A DNA stretch of 64,000 bases from Chitinophagaceae bacterium (GCA_003168265.1 PMSV01000003.1:175826-239825), one strand, 5' to 3'; positions 53,849 to 62,506 are shown, counted from the first letter of the stretch. The notes: a model not told the origin generated them from the sequence alone. Numbers and translations are program-made.

Positions 53849-55315
53849 TTACCAGATTGTCTTACTGAGGCCCAGTTTGACCCCGACTCCTTTAAGGTTC
53901 TCATTGATGGGATAATCGCTGGAATAGGTAGAGAATATTTGGTACCTGAACTGGGGCCCGATTTGCCAACGGACCTTACCTACGTTATAAGATACAAAGG
54001 CTTCGATAGCTCCATTTGCATTCCATCTTCTGAAAAGGGAGGGTTCCTGTGTATAATTTGTATAGTCTGAAGTGAGCAAATAGGAATTCCGGTTCAATAG
54101 ATAGGTCGGCTGTATGGTGGCAGCGATATTGAACTGCAGTTTTTCATTTCCGATCACACGCAATTCAAATCCTAGTGGTATTGACAATTGAAAATATTGG
54201 TTTTCCAGGTTAACGGTCGCATCTCCTCCAATCGTTCCGATATTAGTATAAGAAGTGATCAAATTGCCCGGATAGCCATTATAAGAATTCAAAGCAATAC
54301 TAGCTGATTGAGGATTCGAAGCATAGGCTTCAATCGTGTATTTGCTGTAATTGAATTGAAAACCTGCCTTAAAGCTCAGGTTACGGGTAAACCTATAGAG
54401 CAGGCTGGTTCCGATCTCAAATCCAAGCGCAGGCTTATTGTTAGTGTAGAAATTGGGATTGGAAAAAGGCGAAGTCGCTGCAATGGGCCCGTTCTGCACA
54501 TTGGTTTTGAGATTGGCAATAGCTTCACCAGAAAGACTGCGATAGGTAACAATGGGGGAAGCGTAAAATTCAAAATATTTTCTGTTCAACTTGTGAGTTG
54601 AAACCAGATTATATGGAGCTTGCGTATTGAGAAGGTCCATTTGACTGCGGTCCAGGCCTTGTGCGGCAGAACCGCTTTTTACCTGGTCAGCAGGTTTCTG
54701 AACACCTACGGTTTGTGACTGCTCTTCAGGGGACCATGATTTTTCTAAAGTGGATGGCTCAGTCCTGCCCTGGTAAAAATTCCGACGCCATTTAAAGGCA
54801 AAATTATAATCCTCTCCGTTTTCTGTTTCCTGTGAATTGACATTTGCCAGGGTGAGGGATTCTTCATTGGTTTTCAAATTCTGCAGAAAGCTTAGCACTC
54901 CTTCTGAGGATGCTGCACTTATGTCGCTGTCTTCCGTTCTCATCTCCTCCGGAACGATAGACTTCAATTCCATGAACCCTGTAGTATTTGGAAGATCGCC
55001 GGTCTTTCCGGACTTAAAAATGCTCGTGCTTTTGGCAGAAGCTATTATTGAATTTTCAGGAACAGGAGACTGTTCTGCTAAAGAGGCTATTTTTTTGAAA
55101 TTATTGGGAGGGCCAGGTATAAACAGGAACTCCCTGGCGGCTATGAAAAGGAACCCGCTTATCAGGGTGAACATACCTGCAATAAACCATTTTCTCCTGG
55201 TATGTAATGAAGCATTGATGTTCTTCCAAACCTTATCGGAAGGATACATTTTATAATGGTCCGCCTTTTGTCGAATCAACCCCTCAAATTCATCATTGTA
55301 AAATTTCCTTTCCAT
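53849..55315 (-). CDS. Putative dual-membrane anti-sigma/outer-membrane beta-barrel protein
   Basis: This 488-residue protein has a short N-terminal cytoplasmic part (about 42 residues, with YPSDKVWKNINASLH), one transmembrane helix (WFIAGMFTLISGFLFIAA), and a long Ser/Glu/Gln-rich periplasmic linker (about 65-250). The C-terminal region of about 230 residues alternates polar and aromatic residues and ends in SKTIW, typical of an outer-membrane barrel. It follows the ECF sigma gene by 42 nt. The layout fits an anti-sigma factor reaching both membranes, like the Dma1 type described in Bacteroides. Function is inferred from architecture and location. Confidence 0.72.
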   Translation of the reverse strand: MERKFYNDEFEGLIRQKADHYKMYPSDKVWKNINASLHTRRKWFIAGMFTLISGFLFIAAREFLFIPGPPNNFKKIASLAEQSPVPENSIIASAKSTSIFKSGKTGDLPNTTGFMELKSIVPEEMRTEDSDISAASSEGVLSFLQNLKTNEESLTLANVNSQETENGEDYNFAFKWRRNFYQGRTEPSTLEKSWSPEEQSQTVGVQKPADQVKSGSAAQGLDRSQMDLLNTQAPYNLVSTHKLNRKYFEFYASPIVTYRSLSGEAIANLKTNVQNGPIAATSPFSNPNFYTNNKPALGFEIGTSLLYRFTRNLSFKAGFQFNYSKYTIEAYASNPQSASIALNSYNGYPGNLITSYTNIGTIGGDATVNLENQYFQLSIPLGFELRVIGNEKLQFNIAATIQPTYLLNRNSYLLTSDYTNYTQEPSLFRRWNANGAIEAFVSYNVGKVRWQIGPQFRYQIFSTYSSDYPINENLKGVGVKLGLSKTIW

Positions 55316-55357
55316 TTCAATACTCGTTTTAGGGTATATTCTTCAATGGGATTAAAT

Positions 55358-55933
55358 TTATCGGATAGCAGTCAGCCAATCTGGTTTTTCTTTCGGTTTT
55401 TGAATGATCTTCTTTCTGATCAGCACTTCTTCCAGCATTTGCTTTGCTCTTGTGTACTGGGAACGACTAGTGCTTTCTTCAATATCCAGCATTTCCCCAA
55501 TTTCCTTGTGGGAATAACCTTCAATTGCGTACAAGTTAAGAACGGTCCGGTAACCGATCGGAAGCAGGCGGATGCATTCGACAACCTGCTTAGCCTGAAC
55601 GATGGAGGGAACGCTTTCTTCCCTGACCTGAATACTGGTAGCATAAATCAGGTCCACACTCTCATGAAACCTCTTGTTCTTCTTAAGGTGGTTGATGCAG
55701 GTATGCACTACGATCCTCCGAACCCATCCCTCAAAAGCTCCCTTGTTCTGAAAAGTGTGTATTTGGGAAAATATTTTAATAAATCCTTCCTGAAGCATAT
55801 CCTCCGCATCTTCCCGGTTATGTGCATATCGATAACAGACAGCCAGCATCTTAGGGCTAAACCGGTTAAACAGTTCCCTCTGGGCAGCAGCCTGGTTCTT
55901 TAGGCAACCCTGAAAAATGGCTTCCTCGGTCAT
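55358..55933 (-). CDS. ECF-type RNA polymerase sigma factor
   Basis: This 191-residue sigma factor has region 2 (AAAQRELFNRFSPKMLAVCYRYAHNREDAEDMLQEGFIKIF) and region 4 (LPIGYRTVLNLYAIEGYSHKEIGEMLDIEESTSRSQYTRAKQML), both complete. It belongs to the common Bacteroidota ECF group with CYRYxxNxEDAEDxLQEGF. The downstream membrane/barrel protein is its probable regulator. Confidence 0.94.
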   Translation of the reverse strand: MTEEAIFQGCLKNQAAAQRELFNRFSPKMLAVCYRYAHNREDAEDMLQEGFIKIFSQIHTFQNKGAFEGWVRRIVVHTCINHLKKNKRFHESVDLIYATSIQVREESVPSIVQAKQVVECIRLLPIGYRTVLNLYAIEGYSHKEIGEMLDIEESTSRSQYTRAKQMLEEVLIRKKIIQKPKEKPDWLTAIR

Positions 55934-56077
55934 TATCGACTTTTAGTTGCCTCTAATTTAGACAATTTGTATCAGTTAAAGCTGCTTTGTTCGTAAAAAA
56001 GATTTGTCAATAGGCTTAGAAGCGCTTGAATGGATAAACACAAATGGAGAAAGGGGGCCATGCAAACCCGGATTTTC

Positions 56078-57604
56078 TTAGCTCACCAGTACCGTCCCGG
56101 TCATTTCTCCGGGAATGGGAAGTCCCATCAAGGTCAGGATACTGGGCGCAATATCTCCCAATTTGCCTGATTTGAGATTTCCATGCCAGTCCCTATCAAT
56201 AACGAACAAGGGGACAAGGTTCAGGGTATGGGCAGTATTTGGGGAGCCATCTTCATTTATCATATAGTCGGCATTGCCATGGTCAGCCGTAAGGAATACC
56301 ACATAATCGCTTTTCAGGGCAGCTGTGACCACCCTTTCCACGCATTTGTCGACGGTCTCGACAGCTTTTATGGCAGCCGCGAAAATACCGGTATGACCTA
56401 CCATGTCCGCATTGGCGAAGTTCAGACAGATAAAATCCGCTGTCTTATTTTCGATTTCGGGGATGATGGCATCCGTCACTTCGGGGGCGCTCATTTCGGG
56501 CTTGAGATCATAGGTAGCCACTTTCTGCGAAGGGATCATTATCCTGCACTCTCCCTCAAAAGGTTTTTCCCTGCCTCCGCTAAAAAAGAAGGTAACATGA
56601 GGGTATTTTTCCGTTTCTGCAATTCTGATCTGTTTCAATCCTGCATTAGCAATAACCTCCCCAATAGTATTCTTCAAATCATCATTCTCGAAAATAACAT
56701 GGACGTTCTGGAAGCTATGATCATACTGGGTCATGGTCGTATAGTCCAGGGAAAGCTTCTTCATACCCTGCTCAGGAATATCGAATTGGGTAAGCACTTG
56801 AGTGATCTCCCTGCATCGGTCGGTCCTGAAATTGAAGCAGATCACCACATCCCCGTCCTGTATACGGGCCAGGGGATTGCCGTCCTCACCAGTGATAACG
56901 GTTGGTTTGATGAATTCATCAGTTATATTTTCAGCATAAGAACTTTCGATGGCCAAAGCAGCGCTCTTGTTTTGGTTCCCTTCACCCTTTACCAGGGCAT
57001 CATAGGCCAGTTTAACCCTTTCCCATCGCTTGTCCCTGTCCATAGCATAATAGCGGCCGCTGACAGTTGCGATTTTACCCACTTGCCTGTTCATATGATC
57101 TTCCAGATCCCGGATAAAACCCAGGCCGCTTTTCGGATCGGTGTCCCTTCCATCGGTAAAGGCATGAACAAAGACCTTTTCGAGACCTTCATTTTTACAT
57201 AGATCGATGATGGCTTTCACGTGATTGATATGGGAATGAACGCCACCATCGCTAACCAGGCCCAGCAAATGAAGTGTTTTGCCTTTTGTTTTGGCATGAC
57301 GGATGGAGTCAAGTAAGACCTGATTTTTCGCGAATGAGCCGTCCCAGACGGCAACATTGATGCGCTGCAGTTCCTGGTAAACGATACGACCAGCTCCCAG
57401 GTTCAGGTGACCTACTTCGGAATTGCCCATTTGTCCATCGGGCAGACCCACCACTTCTCCGCAGGTAACCAGGGTAGTATGAGGATAATTATTGTATAAA
57501 GAACTGACAAAGGGGGTCTTGGAATGCCGGATCGCATCTGCGGAAGGCAATTTACCCAGGCCCCAGCCATCCATAATGATAAGCATTGCTCTTTTGACCG
57601 GCAT
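56078..57604 (-). CDS. gpmI: 2,3-bisphosphoglycerate-independent phosphoglycerate mutase
   Basis: This glycolytic enzyme interconverts 3- and 2-phosphoglycerate using two Mn ions. Metal and catalytic sites are LIIMDGWG, the phosphoserine in GQMGNSEVGHLN, FTDGRDTDP, NFRTDRCRE, DMVGHTG and LTADHGNAD. The 508-residue length is normal. It stands alone, divergent from the DUF4783 gene. Confidence 0.97.
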   Translation of the reverse strand: MPVKRAMLIIMDGWGLGKLPSADAIRHSKTPFVSSLYNNYPHTTLVTCGEVVGLPDGQMGNSEVGHLNLGAGRIVYQELQRINVAVWDGSFAKNQVLLDSIRHAKTKGKTLHLLGLVSDGGVHSHINHVKAIIDLCKNEGLEKVFVHAFTDGRDTDPKSGLGFIRDLEDHMNRQVGKIATVSGRYYAMDRDKRWERVKLAYDALVKGEGNQNKSAALAIESSYAENITDEFIKPTVITGEDGNPLARIQDGDVVICFNFRTDRCREITQVLTQFDIPEQGMKKLSLDYTTMTQYDHSFQNVHVIFENDDLKNTIGEVIANAGLKQIRIAETEKYPHVTFFFSGGREKPFEGECRIMIPSQKVATYDLKPEMSAPEVTDAIIPEIENKTADFICLNFANADMVGHTGIFAAAIKAVETVDKCVERVVTAALKSDYVVFLTADHGNADYMINEDGSPNTAHTLNLVPLFVIDRDWHGNLKSGKLGDIAPSILTLMGLPIPGEMTGTVLVS

Positions 57605-57634
57605 GATTTATGACTTTTGTTATTTTCCGAGCCG

Positions 57635-57642
57635 CAAAAATA
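57635..57642 (-). promoter_or_regulatory. Candidate -7 element (TATTTTTG) for gpmI
   Basis: On the minus strand TATTTTTG fits TAnnTTTG about 31 nt upstream of the gpmI start codon, a plausible leader length. No clear -33 match at the proper spacing. Confidence 0.38.
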
Positions 57643-57692
57643 CGGACAATGGGCTGTTTATTGCCATTTTTCGATCAGGAATCAGTTTGGCA

Positions 57693-57700
57693 TATTTTTG
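57693..57700 (+). promoter_or_regulatory. Candidate -7 element (TATTTTTG) for DUF4783 gene
   Basis: TATTTTTG matches the same -7 consensus on the plus strand, 33 nt before the ATG at 57734. With the minus-strand copy it would give a compact divergent promoter pair. Confidence 0.35.
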
Positions 57701-57733
57701 GGATAGTATAAGTCATGAAAAACCAATTTTGAT

Positions 57734-58201
57734 ATGAATAACTATAAAGGTTCAGTGTTTACCCTCTGTACACTGCTCCTTCTTTCCTTCAGATCTGACC
57801 AAAAATCCACTTTAAAAGAGATTTCAGGTTCAAACGACACAGAAATTGCCCGTTCAATAAGTACTACCTCAATTGGAAATGGTATGGACGAGGTAGCAAC
57901 CGCAATCCGCTCCGGCAATGTCACTCAATTATCTTCCTATCTTGATAACCAGGTCGATATTACATTACCCGACAAAAGCGACACTTACAGCAAAGCCCAG
58001 GCCGTCATGGTCATCCGTGACTTTTTCGCTAATAACGGAGTCCTAAACTTCACGGTAAGCCACAAAGGCGTAAATGGGGAAGCTGAATTCTGCATCGGGA
58101 CGCTCAAAACAAATAACGGAGATTACAAGACCATCCTCTTCATGAAACAGAAAGGAGAAAGGAAATGGCTTCAGGAACTGCAATTTCATCAGGGGGAATA
58201 G
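57734..58201 (+). CDS. DUF4783 family, secreted NTF2-like protein
   Basis: This 155-residue protein has an N-terminal hydrophobic export segment (GSVFTLCTLLLLSF) and then a small alpha/beta domain: MDEVATAIRSGNVTQLSSYL, VDITLPDKSDTYSKAQAVMVIRDFF, GEAEFCIGTLKTNNGDYKTILFMKQ and a final WLQELQFHQ. This is the DUF4783/NTF2-like cone fold often found in Bacteroidota. No catalytic role is known. Confidence 0.85.
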   Translation: MNNYKGSVFTLCTLLLLSFRSDQKSTLKEISGSNDTEIARSISTTSIGNGMDEVATAIRSGNVTQLSSYLDNQVDITLPDKSDTYSKAQAVMVIRDFFANNGVLNFTVSHKGVNGEAEFCIGTLKTNNGDYKTILFMKQKGERKWLQELQFHQGE

Positions 58202-58263
58202 TTGAAGCCTAAGATCAACTGATCCTGATTGTTTACCATTTGTCTTGAAACAGGGAAGAATAG

Positions 58264-60702
58264 CTATTCCGTCCTCAAACTTTTCACAGGATTGGCAACC
58301 GCCGCTTTGATCGCCTGCAAACTGATCGTTGCAAATGCGATGACTACAGCAATCACTCCCGCAATCGCAAGAACCCACCAACTGATATTGATTCGATAAG
58401 CAAAATCCTGAAGCCATCGGTTCATGATCAACCAGGTAAGGGGAATAGCAACCATAAATGCGATTAACACCAGTTTCAGGAAGTCTTTTGCCAACAGAAC
58501 CAGCAGCCTTCTAATGGAAGCTCCCATCACTTTACGTATGCCGATCTCCTTTCTTCTCTGCAGGACATTATATGCCGATAGCCCGGAAAGCCCAAAACAG
58601 GCGATAAGAATGGCCAGAATTGCAAATACCGAGAAAATGTTCCCAAATAACTCATCTGATTTATATTGCTTATCAAAAGCATCATCCAAAAAGGTATAAT
58701 TGAAAGGGTCAGCGGGGAAGTACCTCTCCCATAACTTCTCAATAGAAACGACTGTCTTGCGTATATTGTCTTTTCCCAGTTTCACCGAATAAAATTCTCT
58801 CTGGCCGGGCCTTAATATTATAGCCATCGGTTGAATCTTTTTTTGAAGACCTTCATGATGGTAATCAGCGACAATACCTACTATCGTCAATGAATCTCTA
58901 AAGGTTATTTTTTGATTCAGCGCCTTTTCTGCACTCTCAAAACCTAACTGTTTTATGGCCTCTTCGTTCAGGATAACAGCGTTTTTATCCGATGGAAAAT
59001 CTTTCGAGAAATTTCTGCCTGCTATCAATCTAATTTCATAGGAGGGAATAAAATCATAATCAATACCCAGAAGATAAAGCGTAACTTCCTTATTGTTTGG
59101 TCCAACTCTTTTGGTGGCTCTAGTCCAATAAATTTCATTCCCCATTACAGAAGATGATGCCGTAATGTTTCTGACATTAGGATTTTTCATTATTTCCTGT
59201 TTAAATGGCTGGATGATATTTGTGTAAGCGGAATCTTTCAGAGAGGAAGCACCTTCAAGAACCAGGGTCTGGCTGATGTTGGAACCAAGTTTTTGGTTTT
59301 GCATGTAACTGATCTGCTGGTAAACAATCATCGTTCCGGCAACCATAATAACTGATGTGATGAATTGTGTTACGATGAGGGCTTTCCTCAGAATTACCCC
59401 GCTGCTTGAATTTCTGAATATCCCTTTCAATACTTTCACCGGTTGAAATCCAGATAAAACAAAGGCAGGATATATACCGGCCATAAAGCTTCCTGCGAAA
59501 AATAAAATTAAAAAACCTGACCAATAACTGAGGGGGAGGTAAAACCCCGGTGAAGAATATCCTCCGATTAAATGTTTAAATGCCGGAGTAAGAAGATAGG
59601 CTGCCAAAAATGCAATCACAAGGGCAATCAGATTCATTATAAAGCTCTCTGCCAGGAATTGACCTACCAGATCAGATCGAAGCGCTCCAAGCACTTTGCG
59701 AACGCCCACTTCCCTTGCCCTTTCGAGAGAACGAGCTGTTGCAAGATTGATATAATTGATCCAGGCAATAAGGATGATAAGGATCCCGATCAAAAGCAGG
59801 AAGGAAACAGCCTGCCCGTCGCCGTTCACTTCCGCCTCCTGGCTAAAGTTTGAATGTAAGTGAATATCGGTCAGAGGTATAAGATGCAATTGTGCTTTTA
59901 TGTTATTTGTTTTATTCCATTCGCGATTATTTATGTGCATATCACAGAACGCTGGCAGTTTAGCTTCCATTTTCTTCAAATCAGATCCCGGCTTAAGTTT
60001 GATATAGGTATAAAAATCATACCAGCCCCAGCTTGTTTCTGTTGAATTTTGGGTATCTCCCCTTGCACGGTTTATTTCCCCCATCGTCGAATAGGAAACC
60101 AGATAATCGATAATCAAGTGAGAGTTGGGGGGATAATCTTTAAATACACCCATTATCAGATATGAACGAACAAATTCAGGATCTTTCGAGACAAGTTTCC
60201 TCCCAACCGGATCTTCGTTACCGAAATATTTCTTCGCGAAGGATTCCGAAACGATCATTTTATCCGGTGCATTCAGTGCTCCTTCCGGATTTCCCTTAGT
60301 CAATCTCAGGTCCAGGATATTTATAGCAGAGGGGTCTGCATAATATCCCTTCTTTTCATTGAATTTTACATCCGTTTGATCATTCGAAAGCAAGAGCTCA
60401 GCATCAATCAGCCTGCAAAAATCTTCTACCTCCGGAAACTCATTTTTTAATGCCGGGCCAATGGCTGGAAAAACTGTCGCAGACTTCCAGGCAAGCTTGC
60501 CCTGCTCATATTCATCAAGCCTCAGTCTGACAATATTCCTCGCCTGGTTGTTGAACTTGTCATAGCTTCTCTCATTGGAGACATATTGAACAATCAACAG
60601 ACAGCAAGTCACACCGATTGCAAGTCCGAAAATATTCAGCAAAGAATATCCCCGGCGTTTTACAAGGCTACGCAAAGCGATTTTGAAGTTATTTCTGAAC
60701 AT
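58264..60702 (-). CDS. FtsX/MacB-type ABC transporter permease
   Basis: This 812-residue integral membrane protein of the Bacteroidota MacB-like permease type has an N-terminal helix (MFRNNFKIALRSLVKRRGYSLLNIFGLAIG), a large periplasmic MacB_PCD domain, a central three-helix FtsX domain (ARSLERAREVGVRKVLGA), a second periplasmic domain and a second FtsX domain (RRKEIGIRKVMGAS). It likely works with a separate ATPase, not in the window, in efflux or envelope signalling. The ATG at 60702 is preferred to one 25 codons upstream, because family members start MFRNNFK. Confidence 0.92.
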   Translation of the reverse strand: MFRNNFKIALRSLVKRRGYSLLNIFGLAIGVTCCLLIVQYVSNERSYDKFNNQARNIVRLRLDEYEQGKLAWKSATVFPAIGPALKNEFPEVEDFCRLIDAELLLSNDQTDVKFNEKKGYYADPSAINILDLRLTKGNPEGALNAPDKMIVSESFAKKYFGNEDPVGRKLVSKDPEFVRSYLIMGVFKDYPPNSHLIIDYLVSYSTMGEINRARGDTQNSTETSWGWYDFYTYIKLKPGSDLKKMEAKLPAFCDMHINNREWNKTNNIKAQLHLIPLTDIHLHSNFSQEAEVNGDGQAVSFLLLIGILIILIAWINYINLATARSLERAREVGVRKVLGALRSDLVGQFLAESFIMNLIALVIAFLAAYLLTPAFKHLIGGYSSPGFYLPLSYWSGFLILFFAGSFMAGIYPAFVLSGFQPVKVLKGIFRNSSSGVILRKALIVTQFITSVIMVAGTMIVYQQISYMQNQKLGSNISQTLVLEGASSLKDSAYTNIIQPFKQEIMKNPNVRNITASSSVMGNEIYWTRATKRVGPNNKEVTLYLLGIDYDFIPSYEIRLIAGRNFSKDFPSDKNAVILNEEAIKQLGFESAEKALNQKITFRDSLTIVGIVADYHHEGLQKKIQPMAIILRPGQREFYSVKLGKDNIRKTVVSIEKLWERYFPADPFNYTFLDDAFDKQYKSDELFGNIFSVFAILAILIACFGLSGLSAYNVLQRRKEIGIRKVMGASIRRLLVLLAKDFLKLVLIAFMVAIPLTWLIMNRWLQDFAYRINISWWVLAIAGVIAVVIAFATISLQAIKAAVANPVKSLRTE

Positions 60703-61021
60703 GGCCCACCCTTTAATGTTAGTTTTCCGGAAAGCATATAGACCTAAATGTAAAATCTTCAAAAGACCTGCCACCAACTAAGTGCCGGGATAGAAAGGCA
60801 TTGATTTACAATATAAATTTTGAAAGTTAATTAAGTCATAGGTCATTTTTGATACAGAAGGTGTACGATTTCGATACACTATGATCAATTGCAAACAGAA
60901 TCTTTAAAACCGTACAAGTTTTGGAACCAGTCTTCTTTGACCCATCTCTGAACTTTGCTTTAAAATCATATCCAGAGAATATTTTAGTAGCCTTTCCAAT
61001 ATTTTTCTGAATAGTCTGAAA
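60703..61021. other. Intergenic region between permease and toxin-antitoxin genes
   Basis: About 320 AT-rich bases lie between divergent genes. Apart from an operator-like repeat at 60861-60879, I see no gene or RNA. Part of it must carry the permease promoter on the minus strand. Confidence 0.4.
60861..60879. promoter_or_regulatory. Operator-like imperfect palindrome upstream of permease
   Basis: GTGTA and TACAC arms (60861-60865, 60875-60879) flank a CGATTTCGA core. A GATACA direct repeat occurs at 60851 and 60873. It is located about 160 nt upstream of the permease start and looks like a regulator binding site. The regulator is unknown. Confidence 0.35.
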
Positions 61022-61053
61022 TTTGAAGTATATACTAAAAATATATACCTTTG
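61022..61053 (+). promoter_or_regulatory. Bacteroidota-type promoter of the toxin-antitoxin operon
   Basis: TTTG (61022-61025) and TACCTTTG (61046-61053), a full TAnnTTTG match, are separated by 20 nt, the expected distance for the primary sigma factor of Bacteroidota. The antitoxin ATG follows at 61071. This is the best promoter in the window. Confidence 0.7.
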
Positions 61054-61064
61054 AATTTCAAAGG
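61028..61064. promoter_or_regulatory. Paired palindromes overlapping the toxin-antitoxin promoter
   Basis: Two inverted repeats adjoin. The first is GTATATA (61028-61034)/TATATAC (61042-61048). The second is CCTTTGAA (61048-61055)/TTCAAAGG (61057-61064), perfect with a one-base spacer. They cover the -7 element and the leader, as expected for an antitoxin operator giving autorepression. Confidence 0.6.
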
Positions 61065-61070
61065 AATTAT

Positions 61071-61304
61071 ATGAAAACTCTGTCATTGAAGCTGGATGAT
61101 AAAGTTTACGAGGAAACTGAAAAGGTTCTCTCTAAAATGAAACTTCCCCGCAACCGCTATATCAACGAAGCCCTACACCTATATAATCAATTTCAAAAGC
61201 GTAAACTTATCAAATCTCAGTTAAAAAAGGAATCCAAATTAGTTGCAGAAGACTCCCTTCAGGTTTTATCTGAATTTGAAATGCTTTATGGAAATAAAGA
61301 TTAA
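61071..61304 (+). CDS. Ribbon-helix-helix/MazE-like antitoxin
   Basis: This 77-residue protein has an N-terminal KTLSLKLDDKVYEETEKVLSKMKLPRNRYINEALHLY segment that fits a ribbon-helix-helix DNA-binding fold, and an acidic C-terminal tail likely to bind the toxin. The ATG at 61071 follows AAAGGAAT, a good ribosome-binding site. The reading from 61023 is rejected because it includes the promoter. The toxin gene overlaps its 3' end by 17 nt. Confidence 0.83.
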   Translation: MKTLSLKLDDKVYEETEKVLSKMKLPRNRYINEALHLYNQFQKRKLIKSQLKKESKLVAEDSLQVLSEFEMLYGNKD

Positions 61305-61629
61305 ACAATTTGACATTTGGCTTGCAGATTTAAATCCTTCAGTCGGTACGGAACCCGGCAAAACGAGACCTGTAGTAATTATCCAGACTGACTTGCTCAA
61401 TGAAGAGCACTTATCTACTATTATTTGCCCGGTGACAACCAACGTAAAACCTGACATCGAATTGCTGCGTGTTCACCTCTTTAAGAATCAATTACCCAAA
61501 CTAAGTGATATCCTGATTGACCAGATACGTGCGATTGATAAACGCCGATTGATTAATCGATTAGGTGGATTGACAAAGGATCAAATAGAAAAACTAAAAG
61601 ATAATATTCGGATCGTGCTTGACCTGTAA
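61288..61629 (+). CDS. MazF/PemK-family endoribonuclease toxin
   Basis: This 113-residue toxin probably cleaves mRNA. Family features are FDIWLADLNPSVGTEPGKTRPVVIIQ, STIICPVTT and LSDILIDQIRAIDKRRL, the usual MazF blocks with the RPVVI motif and the conserved Thr/Asp. I chose the ATG at 61288 (MEIKIKQFDIW) over the start at 61243. Overlap with the antitoxin implies coupled translation. Confidence 0.9.
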   Translation: MEIKIKQFDIWLADLNPSVGTEPGKTRPVVIIQTDLLNEEHLSTIICPVTTNVKPDIELLRVHLFKNQLPKLSDILIDQIRAIDKRRLINRLGGLTKDQIEKLKDNIRIVLDL

Positions 61630-61653
61630 TCATTCCCAAAAAGATTAAATAAA

Positions 61654-61872
61654 ATGAAAGCGATTTCTGTATCAAATGCAGCCTATATCGAGGGCCTTAA
61701 ACCCGAAGTGGTCTTCAATGACTATAAAAAGCTGGTTGTTGATTTCAGCAAATTTTTAAAGACACATAGTCACCCTCAATACAATAAATACAAAAAGTTA
61801 GAAAACTTTAAGAAATTTAAAATCGAAAAGGATTACCATGCCCGTCTAAGGTTTCAATTTGAAACCTTATAG
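61654..61872 (+). CDS. Small unknown protein
   Basis: This 72-codon ORF lies 24 nt after the toxin on the same strand. It is lysine- and aromatic-rich, predicted mostly helical, with no family I recognise. It may be a third gene of the toxin-antitoxin operon. Its last ten codons form one side and loop of a strong hairpin, so coding status is not certain. Confidence 0.45.
   Translation: MKAISVSNAAYIEGLKPEVVFNDYKKLVVDFSKFLKTHSHPQYNKYKKLENFKKFKIEKDYHARLRFQFETL
61847..61869. terminator. Perfect 10-bp hairpin at the end of the small ORF
   Basis: TAAGGTTTCA (61847-61856) and TGAAACCTTA (61860-61869) pair without mismatch around a 3-nt loop. No T-run follows directly, so it is at best an atypical terminator or an mRNA 3'-end stabiliser for the toxin-antitoxin transcript. 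Confidence 0.4.
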
Positions 61873-61927
61873 CTACGCTTGCCTTTGATTTTCTTCTTAC
61901 AAGTTAATTTTTTTTCTTATCCCTTTC

Positions 61928-62506
61928 TTATTCATTTAATCCCTTTCCGTCTAGAATTTTCCGAATGCATTTATCGATCCTGGCCTCACAGGTTTTGGAT
62001 TGTTTTGCTTGAGAAAAATAAAGATTATAGGCCCTTTGTCGGCCCGGCGTCAATACAATGAAGGCTTCTTTCAATGCAGGGTTTTTATCCAATCTTTTCT
62101 GAAACTCTTTTGCTATTTTAAATCCCTTATCCTTCCCAGGCTTGATTTTCACGCCGGCTTTTTCCACTTCTATAGCCTCATAAATGTAGGATTTTAATGT
62201 AGGTTCCAATTCTTTGATTTCCTGAACACTAGTAAAGCGGATTATCCGAACCACCTGCGTATTATCTCCTGGTTTTGTTAGAATGCCGCGGTCATCAATT
62301 AACAATGCTCCTTTGAAGAAACTAAGCACACAAGATTCTTTTAATCCGCCAATGACAACAATGTTCTTAGTATGGTATGTATAGCAGGGGACACCCCACT
62401 TCAACTCTTCAGTCAGCATACAGTCCAGAATGATCCTTCGCAATTGCTTCAACTCCTCCTGCCATTTATCCGAACTTTCTAAAAATGCATCAACCTTGGA
62501 ATCCAT
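61928..62506 (-). CDS. YdeI/OmdA-family protein (DUF1801)
   Basis: This 192-residue protein has an N-terminal DUF1801-like domain (EELKQLRRIILDCMLTEELKWGVPCYTY, SFFKGALLIDD) and a C-terminal bacteriocin-protection (OmdA/YdeI)-like segment (FQKRLDKNPALKEAFIVLTPGRQRAYNLYFSQAKQSKTCEARIDKCIRKILDGKG). Biochemical role unknown; some relatives are linked to stress or peptide resistance. It converges with the small ORF. Confidence 0.9.
   Translation of the reverse strand: MDSKVDAFLESSDKWQEELKQLRRIILDCMLTEELKWGVPCYTYHTKNIVVIGGLKESCVLSFFKGALLIDDRGILTKPGDNTQVVRIIRFTSVQEIKELEPTLKSYIYEAIEVEKAGVKIKPGKDKGFKIAKEFQKRLDKNPALKEAFIVLTPGRQRAYNLYFSQAKQSKTCEARIDKCIRKILDGKGLNE

Noticed and set aside
55256..55903. 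A 215-codon plus-strand frame opposite the ECF sigma gene
   Set aside because: Antisense shadow; sigma regions 2 and 4 are intact on the minus strand.
56183..57202. A 339-codon plus-strand frame opposite gpmI
   Set aside because: Antisense shadow of gpmI, whose active-site motifs are complete; the shadow protein has no family features.
58200..58220. AGTTGA/TCAACT hairpin after the DUF4783 gene as a terminator
   Set aside because: The stem is only six AT-rich pairs and no T-run follows on either side.
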